Shown here in pieces: positions 7,122 to 16,527 of a stretch of DNA of 64,000 bases. Position numbers and translations under genes: made by a program. Position 1 is the first letter of the stretch; every line of letters starts with the position of its first letter. A model generated the notes under the pieces. That model did not search any database, was not told the origin of the DNA, and worked only from the letters and a program-made list of their open reading frames with translations. Where the stretch lies: NCBI RefSeq assembly GCF_013285385.1, contig NZ_CP054212.1, forward strand, positions 1,426,001-1,490,000, read 5' to 3'. The stretch comes from Paramixta manurensis. Its GTDB lineage: Bacteria; Pseudomonadota; Gammaproteobacteria; Enterobacterales; Enterobacteriaceae.

Positions 7122-8204
7122 TTACTCCTCAAACTCAATCAACTCACCGCGCAACCGATCTTCCAGACTCCGCAACAACCGATAAATTTGTGCCACCGCT
7201 TTCAGGGTCTCGCGCGGGATATAAGCGCCTTCGTCTGTCGTGCGGTAGAGCGTCCGCGTCAGCCAAATGTAGCGTACCACCGGAATATTGGCCTTGTGCG
7301 CCAAAGCAATCAACTCTTGCGCATCGGCATCTTCGGCCTTAAACAACAATACCGGTAACGGCGTTTCATCCGGCTGATAAAATAACCCCACCGCAAAGTG
7401 CGTCGGATTTACCAGCAACACATCCGCTTTCTCGACTTGCTGCGGCGTCACTTTTTTCGGCGGTGAGTTAACGAGTTCACGTGCCAGATGGCGACGATGC
7501 CCCTTGGTATGAGGATCGCCCTCGTTTTGTTTATATTCATTTTTAATATCTTCATGACTCATTCGGTTCTGCTTCAAATAGAAGTATTTTTGCAGCGCGA
7601 AATCTGCCACCGAAAACACCAACAACACCCCGATAATGGTATGCGCCAGCGTTTTTAAAATTGCTGCCGCGCCGTGCCAGAAATCAACCAGCGTACCATC
7701 GGACATGGAGGCCAGTAGCGGTAGCCGCGGCTCGATCAACATCCAGAATACCAACCCCAGTACTATCGCTTTTAACAGGCTATTAAGGATCTGTACAAAC
7801 TGGCGCGCAGAGAACATCTCTTTAAATTTGCCCAAGGGATTGAGCGCTTCAAATTTGGGCGCTAACGCTTCGGTGGCGAACAGCGGGCCAAACTGAATCC
7901 AGCCGCCCAGAATACGCAATAAAATAATGATACCGACGGTCAGCAAAAAGAATACCGAGAGGGTTAATAAGGCAGCGCCGCCAATCTCGCCCAACGCCTC
8001 GGTAAACGGCCGATCCAGACGACCGAGCGGTAGCGACATTAGCGCTTCCAGCTTGCCCATACTGTCATCCATCAACGCGAAGACCGTTTCCAGCACGCCG
8101 AGCATCACTAACAGTTTGGGAATATCCTGGCTTTGGCTAATCTGGCCCTTTTTACGCGCCTCCTGAAGTTTCTGCGGCGTGGCCTTCTCGGTTTTTTCTC
8201 CCAT
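7122..8204 (-). CDS. hrcU: HrcU/SctU, autoproteolytic export switch protein
   Basis: A 360-aa member of the FlhB/YscU family. It begins MGEKTEKATPQKLQEARKKGQI, the family N-terminus. Four membrane segments follow (roughly residues 30-210), then a cytoplasmic domain with the self-cleavage motif NPTH (in LLVNPTHFAVGL, near residue 265). Cleavage between N and P lets the export gate change substrate class. It is the last gene of the hrpJ-to-hrcU operon, and its ATG overlaps the hrcT stop (TAATG). No ordinary terminator follows; the tandem hairpin block begins ~20 bp past the stop. Confidence 0.95.
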   Translation of the reverse strand: MGEKTEKATPQKLQEARKKGQISQSQDIPKLLVMLGVLETVFALMDDSMGKLEALMSLPLGRLDRPFTEALGEIGGAALLTLSVFFLLTVGIIILLRILGGWIQFGPLFATEALAPKFEALNPLGKFKEMFSARQFVQILNSLLKAIVLGLVFWMLIEPRLPLLASMSDGTLVDFWHGAAAILKTLAHTIIGVLLVFSVADFALQKYFYLKQNRMSHEDIKNEYKQNEGDPHTKGHRRHLARELVNSPPKKVTPQQVEKADVLLVNPTHFAVGLFYQPDETPLPVLLFKAEDADAQELIALAHKANIPVVRYIWLTRTLYRTTDEGAYIPRETLKAVAQIYRLLRSLEDRLRGELIEFEE

Positions 8205-8998
8205 TAATATTTCCCTTGCGGCGGCAGGATATGAGAAATATGCGGAATCAAATCACGCAATGAGAGCAACTGGTGGTTGGCAAGGTATTCCAGCGTGGGT
8301 AAATAAATAATAAAGAACAGTACGCCGACCAGACACTTCACCGGTACGGTCAGCACCGTAGCCTGCAATTGCGGGCTGTAAATACTGAGGATGCCAACAC
8401 AGAAGTCCAGCAACATCAGCAGCAATACCAGCGGCCCGGCGTACATCACCATATCGACAAACATATCGGCGACGCGGTGTAAAAAATCGTCAAAACCTTG
8501 TTTATTGAGCGCCGGCAGCCAGGCATCAACCGGCCATAAACCATAACTGTCCCAAATAACTTGGGTAATCAGCGATAGACCGAAGCTCAGGATCAGTAAA
8601 ATGATTATCCACTGCCGCAGCATATCGCCAAGCGGAGTGGCGTCCGGGCCCAGCGTTGGGTTAAGTTGGCCGCCGGTCAATGCACCGCGTTGGTTATCAA
8701 ACAAGGCGCCTACTGAGGCAAACAACCAAAAAGGCAACGCTAACAACAAACCAAGAAATAAACCCAGAATAATCTCTTTTAGCGCCAGCCCGACCATGCC
8801 CCAAGCGTTCAATGACATGGCCGCGATTTGCGGCTCAATAGTGGGAGTAACAAACAGCGCCAACGCCACCACAATAGAAGTGCGCACCATCCCTTTCAGG
8901 GAAGAGAAGGAAAAAACCGGCGTAATTAGTACACAGGGAAAAATGCGCGCGATGCCAAGCCCCAACGCCAGCATGGCGTTAAACAGCGAGTCGATCAT
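8204..8998 (-). CDS. hrcT: HrcT/SctT, export gate membrane protein
   Basis: A 264-aa hydrophobic protein of the FliR/SctT family, taken from the ATG at 8998 (MIDSLFNAMLALGLGIARI). An upstream in-frame ATG at 9082 would overlap hrcS heavily and is rejected. Multiple membrane helices contain the family stretch AFSSLKG-like (here FSFSSLKGMVRTSIVVALALF) near residue 35. With HrcR and HrcS it forms the entry portal of the export channel. It starts 11 bp after hrcS and overlaps hrcU by the TAATG junction. Confidence 0.92.
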   Translation of the reverse strand: MIDSLFNAMLALGLGIARIFPCVLITPVFSFSSLKGMVRTSIVVALALFVTPTIEPQIAAMSLNAWGMVGLALKEIILGLFLGLLLALPFWLFASVGALFDNQRGALTGGQLNPTLGPDATPLGDMLRQWIIILLILSFGLSLITQVIWDSYGLWPVDAWLPALNKQGFDDFLHRVADMFVDMVMYAGPLVLLLMLLDFCVGILSIYSPQLQATVLTVPVKCLVGVLFFIIYLPTLEYLANHQLLSLRDLIPHISHILPPQGKY

Positions 8999-9009
8999 CG
9001 ACGCCAGCA

Positions 9010-9273
9010 CTATAGCGATCCTGTTGATGACATCATGGCAAAAGCCGATTGCGCCAGGTCGATAAGCTGCACGCCAATCCAACGGCCACTCAGCGCCAGC
9101 GTCGCGCCAACCGCCACCAGTTTAATCGCGAAGGGCAGTGTTTGGTCTTGCAACTGCATCACCGCCTGTAACAGCGAAACAATGACGCCGACGATAACCG
9201 CCACCACCAATGGCGGCGCGGATAGCATCACGACCATCAGCATCGCCTGTTTAAACATATAAATGATGTCCAC
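9010..9273 (-). CDS. hrcS: HrcS/SctS, small export gate protein
   Basis: An 87-aa protein with two membrane helices of the FliQ/SctS family. The likely start is the GTG at 9273 (VDIIYMFKQAMLMVVMLSAPP), giving the standard family length; a longer reading from ATG at 9309 is not needed. The motif LSAPPLVVAVIVGVIVSLLQAV is typical. It overlaps no other gene start strongly but lies 7 bp after hrcR. It is part of the SctRST export gate. Confidence 0.9.
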   Translation of the reverse strand: MDIIYMFKQAMLMVVMLSAPPLVVAVIVGVIVSLLQAVMQLQDQTLPFAIKLVAVGATLALSGRWIGVQLIDLAQSAFAMMSSTGSL

Positions 9274-9280
9274 GCGCGCC

Positions 9281-9946
9281 TCACAGGTAGCTGTAAAACA
9301 GGCCGTCAAGAAGACGGGTCCAACCGCTGACCATCACGAACAGCAAAATTTTCAGCGGTAGCGAAATGGTCATTGGAGACACCATCTGCATCCCCAACGC
9401 CAGCAGGACGTTAGAGACAATGAGATCAACCACCACAAACGGGATAAAAATGAGGAAGGCGATTTTGAAGCCGTTCTGTAATTCCGACAATACAAAGGCC
9501 GGGATGAGAAGCAGTAAGTTATCGCGATTTTGTACCGCCTGCTCTGACATGCTTTTCGGCCACATGCGCTGGCTATTTTCCAGCAGATGCGTTTCGACAT
9601 CAGGATCGGTGTTGTGGTGCATAAAAGCCGTTAGCGGCTGAATACCATACATTAGGCTGCTTTCCAGCTTTTCCGCGCTGCTGGTTTCAATGGGACGCTC
9701 TTTAAAACGCGCCTGCACGCCATTGAAAACCGGCGCCATTACAAACAGCGTTGCCGCCAGCGCGATACCGTAAAGCGCCATGTTGGGCGGAACTTGTTGC
9801 ACGCCCAGCGCGTTGCGCGTCAGCATCAGTACCATCGAAATTTTCAAAAAACTGGTGGTGATCATTAACGCCAGCGGCAACAGCGAAAGCGCGCCGAGAA
9901 AAATCGCCAGCGCTAGCGGATTAAATGAACTGATACTTTCGGTCAT
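9281..9946 (-). CDS. hrcR: HrcR/SctR, export gate membrane protein
   Basis: A 221-aa FliP/SctR-family protein. It starts MTESISSFNPLALAIFLGALSLLPLALM and contains the hallmark TSFLKISMVLMLTRNALGVQQVPPN. A second hydrophobic region near the C-terminus (FVLSELQNGFKIAFLIFIPFVVVDLIVSNVLLALGM) follows. It makes the core ring of the export gate with HrcS and HrcT. The start overlaps the end of hrcQ by 4 bp (ATGA-type junction), showing tight operon packing. Confidence 0.95.
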   Translation of the reverse strand: MTESISSFNPLALAIFLGALSLLPLALMITTSFLKISMVLMLTRNALGVQQVPPNMALYGIALAATLFVMAPVFNGVQARFKERPIETSSAEKLESSLMYGIQPLTAFMHHNTDPDVETHLLENSQRMWPKSMSEQAVQNRDNLLLLIPAFVLSELQNGFKIAFLIFIPFVVVDLIVSNVLLALGMQMVSPMTISLPLKILLFVMVSGWTRLLDGLFYSYL

Positions 9947-11022
9947 AGTGTGCTATCCGCCTTCAGCGGTTGGTTACTGATAATATTGGTGATTTGTAGC
10001 CCCAAACTGCCGTTAACATTCACCAGTTCGCCTTTTGCCAATAGAAAATTACCGTGGCACAGCATCGCCTCACCCGGGGTAACGTGTTCGACAATCACCG
10101 TAGAACCGGCATCCAACTGCTGTAATTCACCCAGCGTCAGCCGTAGATTTCCGCAGCGAATAGTCAGCTCTAACGGCAGCGCATCCAGACCGGAACGTGC
10201 GCTATCGCCATCGGGATGCCATGTCGTATCTTCCCTAACGTCCGAAGCGTATGCGGCGACGTCCTGGGGACCTTCAGACGGGATGGGATCGTGAGGGTGA
10301 GACATGGTTAAGTCCTCTTTTAGGGTAATTTGGAGTGTGTCTGGTTCGCCAGGTTGAGAGGCGAGTCGGAGTTGGCCCTGAAATTGAGCGTGGGCGAAGG
10401 GGATGACGCCCTGACCGTCGGGCGTAAAAAAGCGCTGTGTAGGCAATAAGACGTCTGCCGGACGTAATGCGGCGAGACGCTGTGCTGACAGTGTAAGGCA
10501 CCCCATCACCAGCGGCGTGTCTAGCGGTAACGCGAGATTTACCGGCTGATAACGGCGCTGCCAGCCTGTCCGGGTCGCCAGCCGCTGTAGCGCCTCAAGC
10601 GGAATCACTAACTGGCTGTAGGCATGCTCCTCGCCAAGCTGCACAGATAACCGCAGCGTGAAAGGAGAGGCGGTTTGCTGTTGCGCGAGGGTCGGGGCCA
10701 GTTTACCCAGCAGGCTGATGATTTGTGGGCTGAGCTGTTGATTAAAGTAAGACCAGTACCAGCCCTCATTCTCTTCAGTGACGCCGGTTAATGCCGGGCA
10801 GTCGGCCAATAGTGTCAGCAGGGGCGCCGGGTCGCTTAGTGCCAGCAGCCCGGCATCGCTGTGGTAATAGTGTAATGTTGGTTGCGCGACGGTATCGTCA
10901 GCGGGCAGTAGCTGCAACTCACCCTGGCGTTCACCCAGCGTAAAAGGATAGCGCCAGCCGCTGCCTATCCAGCGCCGCGCCTCGGCTTCATCGCGGGTTT
11001 GCTGCGGTAAATCGAGTTTCAT
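9943..11022 (-). CDS. hrcQ: HrcQ/SctQ, cytoplasmic C-ring/sorting platform protein
   Basis: A 359-aa soluble protein whose C-terminal ~75 residues form a SpoA (FliN-like) domain: LTIRCGNLRLTLGELQQLDAGSTV...HGNFLLAKGELVNVNGSLGLQITNI. The gene is uninterrupted, as in Erwinia, in contrast to P. syringae where it is split into hrcQa and hrcQb. It builds the cytosolic sorting platform with HrpD and HrpE and receives chaperone-substrate complexes. Both ends overlap neighbouring genes by 4 bp. Confidence 0.92.
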   Translation of the reverse strand: MKLDLPQQTRDEAEARRWIGSGWRYPFTLGERQGELQLLPADDTVAQPTLHYYHSDAGLLALSDPAPLLTLLADCPALTGVTEENEGWYWSYFNQQLSPQIISLLGKLAPTLAQQQTASPFTLRLSVQLGEEHAYSQLVIPLEALQRLATRTGWQRRYQPVNLALPLDTPLVMGCLTLSAQRLAALRPADVLLPTQRFFTPDGQGVIPFAHAQFQGQLRLASQPGEPDTLQITLKEDLTMSHPHDPIPSEGPQDVAAYASDVREDTTWHPDGDSARSGLDALPLELTIRCGNLRLTLGELQQLDAGSTVIVEHVTPGEAMLCHGNFLLAKGELVNVNGSLGLQITNIISNQPLKADSTL

Positions 11023-11657
11023 GATAGCGCTTCCCAGCGTTTAAAACGCAGGCGAACGCGCTGACTCATGCGACGAGAAAGGTTTTCGCCGCATGCAGTT
11101 TCGCTACCACGTACCACATTAAACAACGCGGGAGAAAATCCCAATGCGACATCCAGGCCGCCGCCCGCCAATGTATTCACTTGGGCTTTGACTTCGCCCA
11201 GCTGCGGCAGAATCATACTAAAGCTAGCCGGAAAGGCTTCCTGCGTTTCCAGGCTCTGACTGAGTTGCGGTTCCACGATTTGCCAAAGTGCCGCTGCCTG
11301 CGGGTTTTCAACCGTCTGGGCTTCCTGTGGCGCGCTGAGTAATGCATCGGGATCGATAAGCGATAATGGCGTAATTGGGGTTAACGGTGCGGCACTGCCT
11401 TCGCCGTTAAGTAATTGGCTAAATTCGCTCTCATCACGCGATAGCCGCTGCTTATCGGTGTTACGCGCCGGGCTTTTGGCCGGTGCGGATGTTGGTGTGA
11501 AAACAGCGGTGCGGTTGGCGTTTTGCGGCAGCGGACGTGCGGGCTGACGCGGCGTGTTATCATGCGGCGTCGCCTGGTGCTGCTGGTGGCGGAGGCTTTC
11601 ATCGCGCTGCCAGAGTTTGTTTGGTTGCAGATTGTGGTTCATCTGTCGGTTCATCAT
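11019..11657 (-). CDS. hrpP: HrpP/SctP, needle/pilus length and substrate-switch protein
   Basis: A 212-aa protein, Gln/Pro/Asn/Thr-rich and apparently disordered over residues 1-85 (many HQQHQATPH-like stretches), followed by a more ordered C-terminal part. This profile and the position between hrpO and hrcQ fit HrpP, the FliK/YscP-like protein that interacts with HrcU and controls the switch from pilus subunits to effectors. Sequence conservation in this family is low, so the call rests mainly on gene order. It overlaps hrpO and hrcQ by 4 bp each. Confidence 0.78.
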   Translation of the reverse strand: MMNRQMNHNLQPNKLWQRDESLRHQQHQATPHDNTPRQPARPLPQNANRTAVFTPTSAPAKSPARNTDKQRLSRDESEFSQLLNGEGSAAPLTPITPLSLIDPDALLSAPQEAQTVENPQAAALWQIVEPQLSQSLETQEAFPASFSMILPQLGEVKAQVNTLAGGGLDVALGFSPALFNVVRGSETACGENLSRRMSQRVRLRFKRWEALS

Positions 11658-12121
11658 TGCGGTGCGGCCTCGTTGTTTTGCAACAGATACTCGATTTTTT
11701 CCACATCACGCTGGCAGCGCTGCACCACCTGCAACGCTTCATCTACCCGCTGTTGCTGCGCTTGCGTCGCATTTTCCAGCACCACGATTTGCTGCCGCTG
11801 GCGTAATACATCATCGCGCTGCTGTTGTTCTGTTTGGAGCGCATCGCGTAGTTCATTTAATGGCTCGATTTTTCCTTGATGTTGCGGCACAAACGCCGCC
11901 ACGGTCTCCTGATAACGTTGGCTTTGTCCTTGTAGCAGTTGCTCGCCATCGTGGTGTTGCTGATGGCAGACCTGCAACTGTTGTTGTTGCTGACGCTGCA
12001 AGCGTTCGCTACGGCTGAGCCGTTGTTTACGGATTGGCAGCAGCACTTTCAGCACGTTATGTAATTCCAGTGCTTGCGCATCGGCTTCCGGTGGGGTTTC
12101 GACATCAACGTGACGGCGCAT
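11654..12121 (-). CDS. hrpO: HrpO/SctO, ATPase-associated stalk protein
   Basis: A 155-aa protein from the ATG at 12121 (MRRHVDVETPPEADAQ). A longer frame starting at 12265 lies mostly inside hrcN and is rejected. Almost the whole length is charged, Gln-rich heptad repeat (coiled coil), as expected for the FliJ/YscO family. These proteins sit in the central hole of the HrcN hexamer and touch the gate protein HrcV. It overlaps the 3' end of hrcN by 17 bp. Confidence 0.82.
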   Translation of the reverse strand: MRRHVDVETPPEADAQALELHNVLKVLLPIRKQRLSRSERLQRQQQQQLQVCHQQHHDGEQLLQGQSQRYQETVAAFVPQHQGKIEPLNELRDALQTEQQQRDDVLRQRQQIVVLENATQAQQQRVDEALQVVQRCQRDVEKIEYLLQNNEAAPQ

Positions 12122-13466
12122 GGCGGGCAACCTCCTGCAGTTGTTGACGGGTAAGGGTGAAATCGCTCGGCGCATGGTTGGCCTGGCGTAAAAAAGCGTT
12201 AATCGCGTCCTGGGCTTGCACGGCGGCATCGACGGTCGCATCGTTGCCTGGCTGATATTCGCCAAGGCGGATCAGCATTTCGACTTGTTGATAAGCGGAC
12301 ATCAATTGGCGAATGCTGGACGCTTCGCCCACATGCGCTTTTTCGACCACGCTACCCATGGTACGGCTAAGGCTGGCCAGCACATCGATTGCCGGATAGT
12401 GCCCACGCTCGGCCAGACGGCGCGCCAGTACAATGTGGCCATCAATCAATGAACGCACTTCGTCGGCGACCGGATCATTCATCGAGTCCTGTTCAATTAA
12501 CACGGAATACAGCGCGGTGATGGCGCCGCGCGAGGTTTTCCCGGCACGTTCAAGTAGGCCAGGCAGTAAGGTATATACCGAAGGCGGCAGGCCGCCGCGC
12601 CCAGGCGGTTCACCCAGCGCCAGGCCGATTTCACGCTGCGCACGTGCGAAGCGGGTTAACGAATCAATAATCAACAACACGTTTTTACCCCGATCGCGAA
12701 AGGCTTCCGCGATGGAGGTGGCGGTGAAAGCGGCGCGCGCGCGTTCCATACTGCTGCGGTCTGAGGTAGAGCACACCAAAACCGTACGCGCGCGTAGCTC
12801 GGCATCCAACTCATGGTCGAGAAACTCGCGCAGCTCACGGCCACGCTCGCCAATCAGGCCGAAGACAATCGCATCGCACGGCGTGTTACGCGCCATCTCG
12901 GCCAGTAAGGTGGTTTTACCGCAGCCGGCCCCGGCGAAAACCCCAACGCGTTGGCCGACGCCGATGGTCAACATCCCGTCGATGGCGCGGATGCCGGTAG
13001 GGAGCGGCGTATCAATACGCGGGCGATCGGTGGGCGGCGGCGCATCGGCAAGCACGCCGGTGGTGTGTTCATTTTCACTGGCAAGGGCGAAAGCCGAGAG
13101 GCTCTCTTCATCAAGCGCGCGACCAAAACCATCCAGTACGCTACCGAGTAATTGGTCGGAAACCGCGATGCTGTGCGGTTGAAACAGCGGCGTAACGCGG
13201 GCGCCCTGCGCGATGCCATCCAGCGGGCCAAGCGCCGAGAGGAGCGTGTGATGCGGATTAAAACCGACCACTTCCGCCATGATCTCCCCATCCTGCGCCC
13301 GGCTGACGCGGCACAGATCGCCAATACGTGCCTGGGGGAGGCTGCTTTCTAATAAGATGCCGTTAATACCGGTGATCTTACCTTGTGCCGACACCGCCGA
13401 TACTTGCGTTAGTGCCTGCAACCGTTGGCTAAACCAGGCATCGAGTGTGGCTGACGTCATACTCAT
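12105..13466 (-). CDS. hrcN: HrcN/SctN, T3SS ATPase
   Basis: A 453-aa ATPase of the FliI/F1-beta family. The Walker A motif is GVFAGAGCGKTTLL (near residue 165) and the Walker B-like strand VLLIIDSLTRFARAQREI (near 245); the DELDAEL/RGRELREFLD region and GRGGLPPSVYTLLPGLLERAG are also typical. It hydrolyses ATP to strip chaperones and drive export. I take the ATG at 13466 because its TAATG junction overlaps the hrpQ stop; ATGs at 13472 and 13460 are alternatives. It is the most conserved gene of the cluster and useful for placing the system. Confidence 0.96.
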   Translation of the reverse strand: MSMTSATLDAWFSQRLQALTQVSAVSAQGKITGINGILLESSLPQARIGDLCRVSRAQDGEIMAEVVGFNPHHTLLSALGPLDGIAQGARVTPLFQPHSIAVSDQLLGSVLDGFGRALDEESLSAFALASENEHTTGVLADAPPPTDRPRIDTPLPTGIRAIDGMLTIGVGQRVGVFAGAGCGKTTLLAEMARNTPCDAIVFGLIGERGRELREFLDHELDAELRARTVLVCSTSDRSSMERARAAFTATSIAEAFRDRGKNVLLIIDSLTRFARAQREIGLALGEPPGRGGLPPSVYTLLPGLLERAGKTSRGAITALYSVLIEQDSMNDPVADEVRSLIDGHIVLARRLAERGHYPAIDVLASLSRTMGSVVEKAHVGEASSIRQLMSAYQQVEMLIRLGEYQPGNDATVDAAVQAQDAINAFLRQANHAPSDFTLTRQQLQEVARHAPSR

Positions 13467-14401
13467 TACCATTTCACCGTGATGTTTTCGCGCCCGCCAA
13501 ACTCAATTTGATCGGCGGTAATGGATGTGAGCCGCAATCCATCGCGTTCATCGCCGATAAACAGACGTTGACCGCCTTCGGTGACGATATTGGCGTGCGA
13601 GCCGGAGGTAATTTGGATGATGCGGAACGGTAAACTGACGCTTTTCACTTTGGTTTCGTCATTAAGTGTCACGCCAAGCTGGTAGTCATCGCGGATCATT
13701 TTCACCATACGTTGCACGATCGGCAGTTGGTCTTGGGGTAAGTCACCATTGATGGTGATACCGTGCGCGGAAGAGGTCAGTTGGACGCGTGACAGGAGTT
13801 CACGTTCACGCAGCTTTTGTTCCAGTACGCTACGCAACGCGGCGGTATCGGGCAGTTGTGGCTTAATCAACTGCGATTCATCGTCATTTTGCTGTGCCAC
13901 GCCTGGCTGCAATACCCAACTGGTGATGGTGAAGGTCAACAACAGTAGCAGTGACACGGTGGTGATTTGCGCCCAACGCGGCAGGATACGAGCAAACAGC
14001 GATTTTCGGCTTTTGGCGGGCGTAGAGGCGTTAACCCTCGTCTCTGGCGCGGTAGGGGTGACCGGCGCGCTGGCTATCTCGACGGGTGTTTCGCGCCAAG
14101 GCGTGGCGGCATCATCAAGACTGAGCCAGACGCCGCTCAGGGTAAAAATTTCGCCGGGCTGCAGTAGAAAGGGAAGGGCGACACGTTCACCTTCACGGTT
14201 ACAGATGCTGCCTTCGACCGGGCTGATTTGCCATCCTGCATCTGTCAACGTGAGTTGGCAATGGCGCGGCTTAATGCCGTTATCGCACAGTTGTAATTCG
14301 CTCTCGGTGGCGTTGCCAATCGACCACTGTTTACCGCTCAACGGTAGGGCGGCTCCTTCATGTAATCCGTTCAGGACTCGTAGCTCAAACATGATGGGCA
14401 C
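13466..14401 (-). CDS. hrpQ: HrpQ/SctD, inner-membrane ring protein with FHA-like domain
   Basis: A 311-aa protein. Residues ~5-95 form a cytoplasmic FHA-like domain (MFELRVLNGLHEGAALPLSG...SIGNA...LCDNGIKPRHCQLTL). A proline/alanine linker and one membrane helix follow (around 145-165: TTVSLLLLLTFTITSWVL), then periplasmic ring-building modules. This architecture is that of SctD, which stacks on HrcJ and links the inner rings to the secretin. Length is short relative to YscD but normal for HrpQ. It lies 2 bp after hrcV and overlaps hrcN. Confidence 0.87.
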   Translation of the reverse strand: MPIMFELRVLNGLHEGAALPLSGKQWSIGNATESELQLCDNGIKPRHCQLTLTDAGWQISPVEGSICNREGERVALPFLLQPGEIFTLSGVWLSLDDAATPWRETPVEIASAPVTPTAPETRVNASTPAKSRKSLFARILPRWAQITTVSLLLLLTFTITSWVLQPGVAQQNDDESQLIKPQLPDTAALRSVLEQKLRERELLSRVQLTSSAHGITINGDLPQDQLPIVQRMVKMIRDDYQLGVTLNDETKVKSVSLPFRIIQITSGSHANIVTEGGQRLFIGDERDGLRLTSITADQIEFGGRENITVKW

Positions 14402-14403
14402 CT

Positions 14404-16503
14404 TTATGCATTGAAGGACTCCAGCGCATGATTAATATCAATGCGCCCCATAACATTGACCGGAATGTTGAACTGCAACTCGGCGAAAGAGAGTACCGGC
14501 ACATGATGGAATTCGTCCTGGATCATTAACCGTAGCGGGCTGCGGAGATCTTGAGCCGCCAGCAACACGCCGGAGAGCGTATTGAACGGCGGGAAAATTT
14601 CACGTAGTCGTTCCAGTAGTTTCGAATGCTGGTCTTGGTTGAGCGCAAAAAAGGTTTCGTTCTGCGTCTGACGCAAGCTATCACGCAGCATCTCTTCGGT
14701 TTCCGGCGCTAATAACCAGACCACCATGCCGTTATTCTGGGTGTACTGGTGGCAGATAAGCTCTTTAATATCGATACGTACCTGATCAACCAACAGGCTA
14801 ACATCGCGTTCATGCTGCCCGTGTTCAATCAGCGATTCGGTAATGGTGCGTACCGAGCGCAGTGAAATGCGTTCAGAGACCAACCGTTGCAATACCGCGC
14901 TAAGACGCGTGAGCGGGAAGATACGCTGAAATTCTTGCGCCAATTCCGGCTGTTCCATCTCCAGCCAAGACATAATGGCGCGGGTTTCTTGCAGCCCGAC
15001 AAAGCGTGGCCCGCTGGCGAAGAGCGCCTCTTCCATGCGCGCCAGTAATAACTGGTGTGCGTCCCATGAAACCACATCTTCACGCTGTAGTAGCGGATGG
15101 TCTTGATTGAGCCACAACCACTGCTGTTCATTGCGCCCCTCGCTCCCAACCTCCGCTTGCGCAGCATCGTCTAACTCATCCTGCCATTTCTTATCGATCA
15201 CCCGACGTTGCGGCGTGAAGGTACCGATCACTTTCGGTACTTCATAAATACAGAAGCGGAATTCGTCATCGGCTTGCTGCGGGTTATATTCAATATTGAA
15301 GACCGGCAACGTGAAGCCGAACTGATTGACAATCCGGTTACGTAAACGGCGAATGTCTTCGATTAACGCAGTAACCGCCGGATCGCCAGCGCGGGAGGAA
15401 GGGAAGCTTAACAAGTAGAGACGGCTGGGATTAAAGGTACGCAGATCCTCGTCGCCGTTAACTTCCGGCGCCAACTCTTCGACCGCGCTCTGCTGTAGTT
15501 GCGCCTGCTTACGCGCACGCCACAGTTGGAATAAGCCACTAATCAGCGTGATTAATCCCAGCAGAATAAAGATGAATGTCGGCATGCCGGGCAGTAGGCC
15601 AAAGCAGAACATCCCAAAACCGGCGATGATCCAGGCTTTCGGTTGGCTGGTTAATTGCTGGGCAATTTCACGACCAATATTGTTATCAAGAATCTCTTCA
15701 TCAGAGGAGACGCGAGTAATGATCATCCCGGCGGTGAGGGAGATGAGCAGCGCCGGAATTTGGTCGATCAGACCATCGCCGATAGTTAAAATGGAATAGA
15801 CATGCATGGCGTCGCTGGCCTGCATCCCTAATTGCAGTACGCCGATACAGAAGCCGCCGATCATGTTAATAAACAGAATGACCAGGCACGAAATTGCATC
15901 ACCTTTAACAAACTTCATCGCCCCATCCATGGCACCGAATAACTGACTCTCTTTTGCCAAATCCTGACGCTTACTCTTGGCTTGTTGTACGTTAATTAAG
16001 CCGGCGCGTAAGTCACTATCAATCGACATTTGCTTACCGGGCATGGCATCCAGCGTGAAGCGGGCGGCCACTTCCGCCACGCGTTCCGAACCTTTAGTGA
16101 TGACCAGAAAATTCACCACCGTTAGAATGAGGAACACCACCAACCCCACGGCCAGGTTGCCGCCTACCACAAAGTTACCGAAGGCGGAGACGATTTCTCC
16201 GGCATTTTGTTGCAGTAAAATCTGGCGCGTAGTTGAGATAGAGAGGCCCATGCGGAACATGGTGGTCAGCAGTAATACCGAGGGAAACGTCGAGAAGGCC
16301 AGCGGCTTCGGTAAATACATCGCCAACATAATTAACAGGCATGAGGCGCTAATATTAACCGCGATCAGCGTATCAATCAGCGGCAATGGCAAGGGAATAA
16401 TCAACATGAAAACCACCGCCAACGCAATGGCGGCGCCGACGATTTCCGACCGCTGCATGGCGCTGATAGCGATTCTGTTTAGGATTAAAAACAGCATATT
16501 CAT
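14404..16503 (-). CDS. hrcV: HrcV/SctV, major export gate protein
   Basis: A 699-aa FlhA/YscV-family protein. The N-terminal ~330 residues hold about eight membrane helices, with signature stretches MFRMGLSISTTRQILL, FVVGGNLAVGLVVFLILTVVNFLVITKGSERVAEVAARFTLDAMPGKQMSIDSDLRAG (near 85-170). The C-terminal ~360 residues form the cytoplasmic ring that docks chaperone-substrate complexes. It is the largest and one of the best conserved gate proteins. It lies between hrpJ (24 bp away) and hrpQ in the hrpJ operon. No truncation is seen. Confidence 0.95.
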   Translation of the reverse strand: MNMLFLILNRIAISAMQRSEIVGAAIALAVVFMLIIPLPLPLIDTLIAVNISASCLLIMLAMYLPKPLAFSTFPSVLLLTTMFRMGLSISTTRQILLQQNAGEIVSAFGNFVVGGNLAVGLVVFLILTVVNFLVITKGSERVAEVAARFTLDAMPGKQMSIDSDLRAGLINVQQAKSKRQDLAKESQLFGAMDGAMKFVKGDAISCLVILFINMIGGFCIGVLQLGMQASDAMHVYSILTIGDGLIDQIPALLISLTAGMIITRVSSDEEILDNNIGREIAQQLTSQPKAWIIAGFGMFCFGLLPGMPTFIFILLGLITLISGLFQLWRARKQAQLQQSAVEELAPEVNGDEDLRTFNPSRLYLLSFPSSRAGDPAVTALIEDIRRLRNRIVNQFGFTLPVFNIEYNPQQADDEFRFCIYEVPKVIGTFTPQRRVIDKKWQDELDDAAQAEVGSEGRNEQQWLWLNQDHPLLQREDVVSWDAHQLLLARMEEALFASGPRFVGLQETRAIMSWLEMEQPELAQEFQRIFPLTRLSAVLQRLVSERISLRSVRTITESLIEHGQHERDVSLLVDQVRIDIKELICHQYTQNNGMVVWLLAPETEEMLRDSLRQTQNETFFALNQDQHSKLLERLREIFPPFNTLSGVLLAAQDLRSPLRLMIQDEFHHVPVLSFAELQFNIPVNVMGRIDINHALESFNA

Positions 16504-16527
16504 TTCAGGTTACTGATCCTTGCCGGG

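Noticed and set aside
12433..13182. 249-aa plus-strand ORF opposite hrcN
   Set aside because: Shadow of hrcN; low-complexity Arg/Ser translation.
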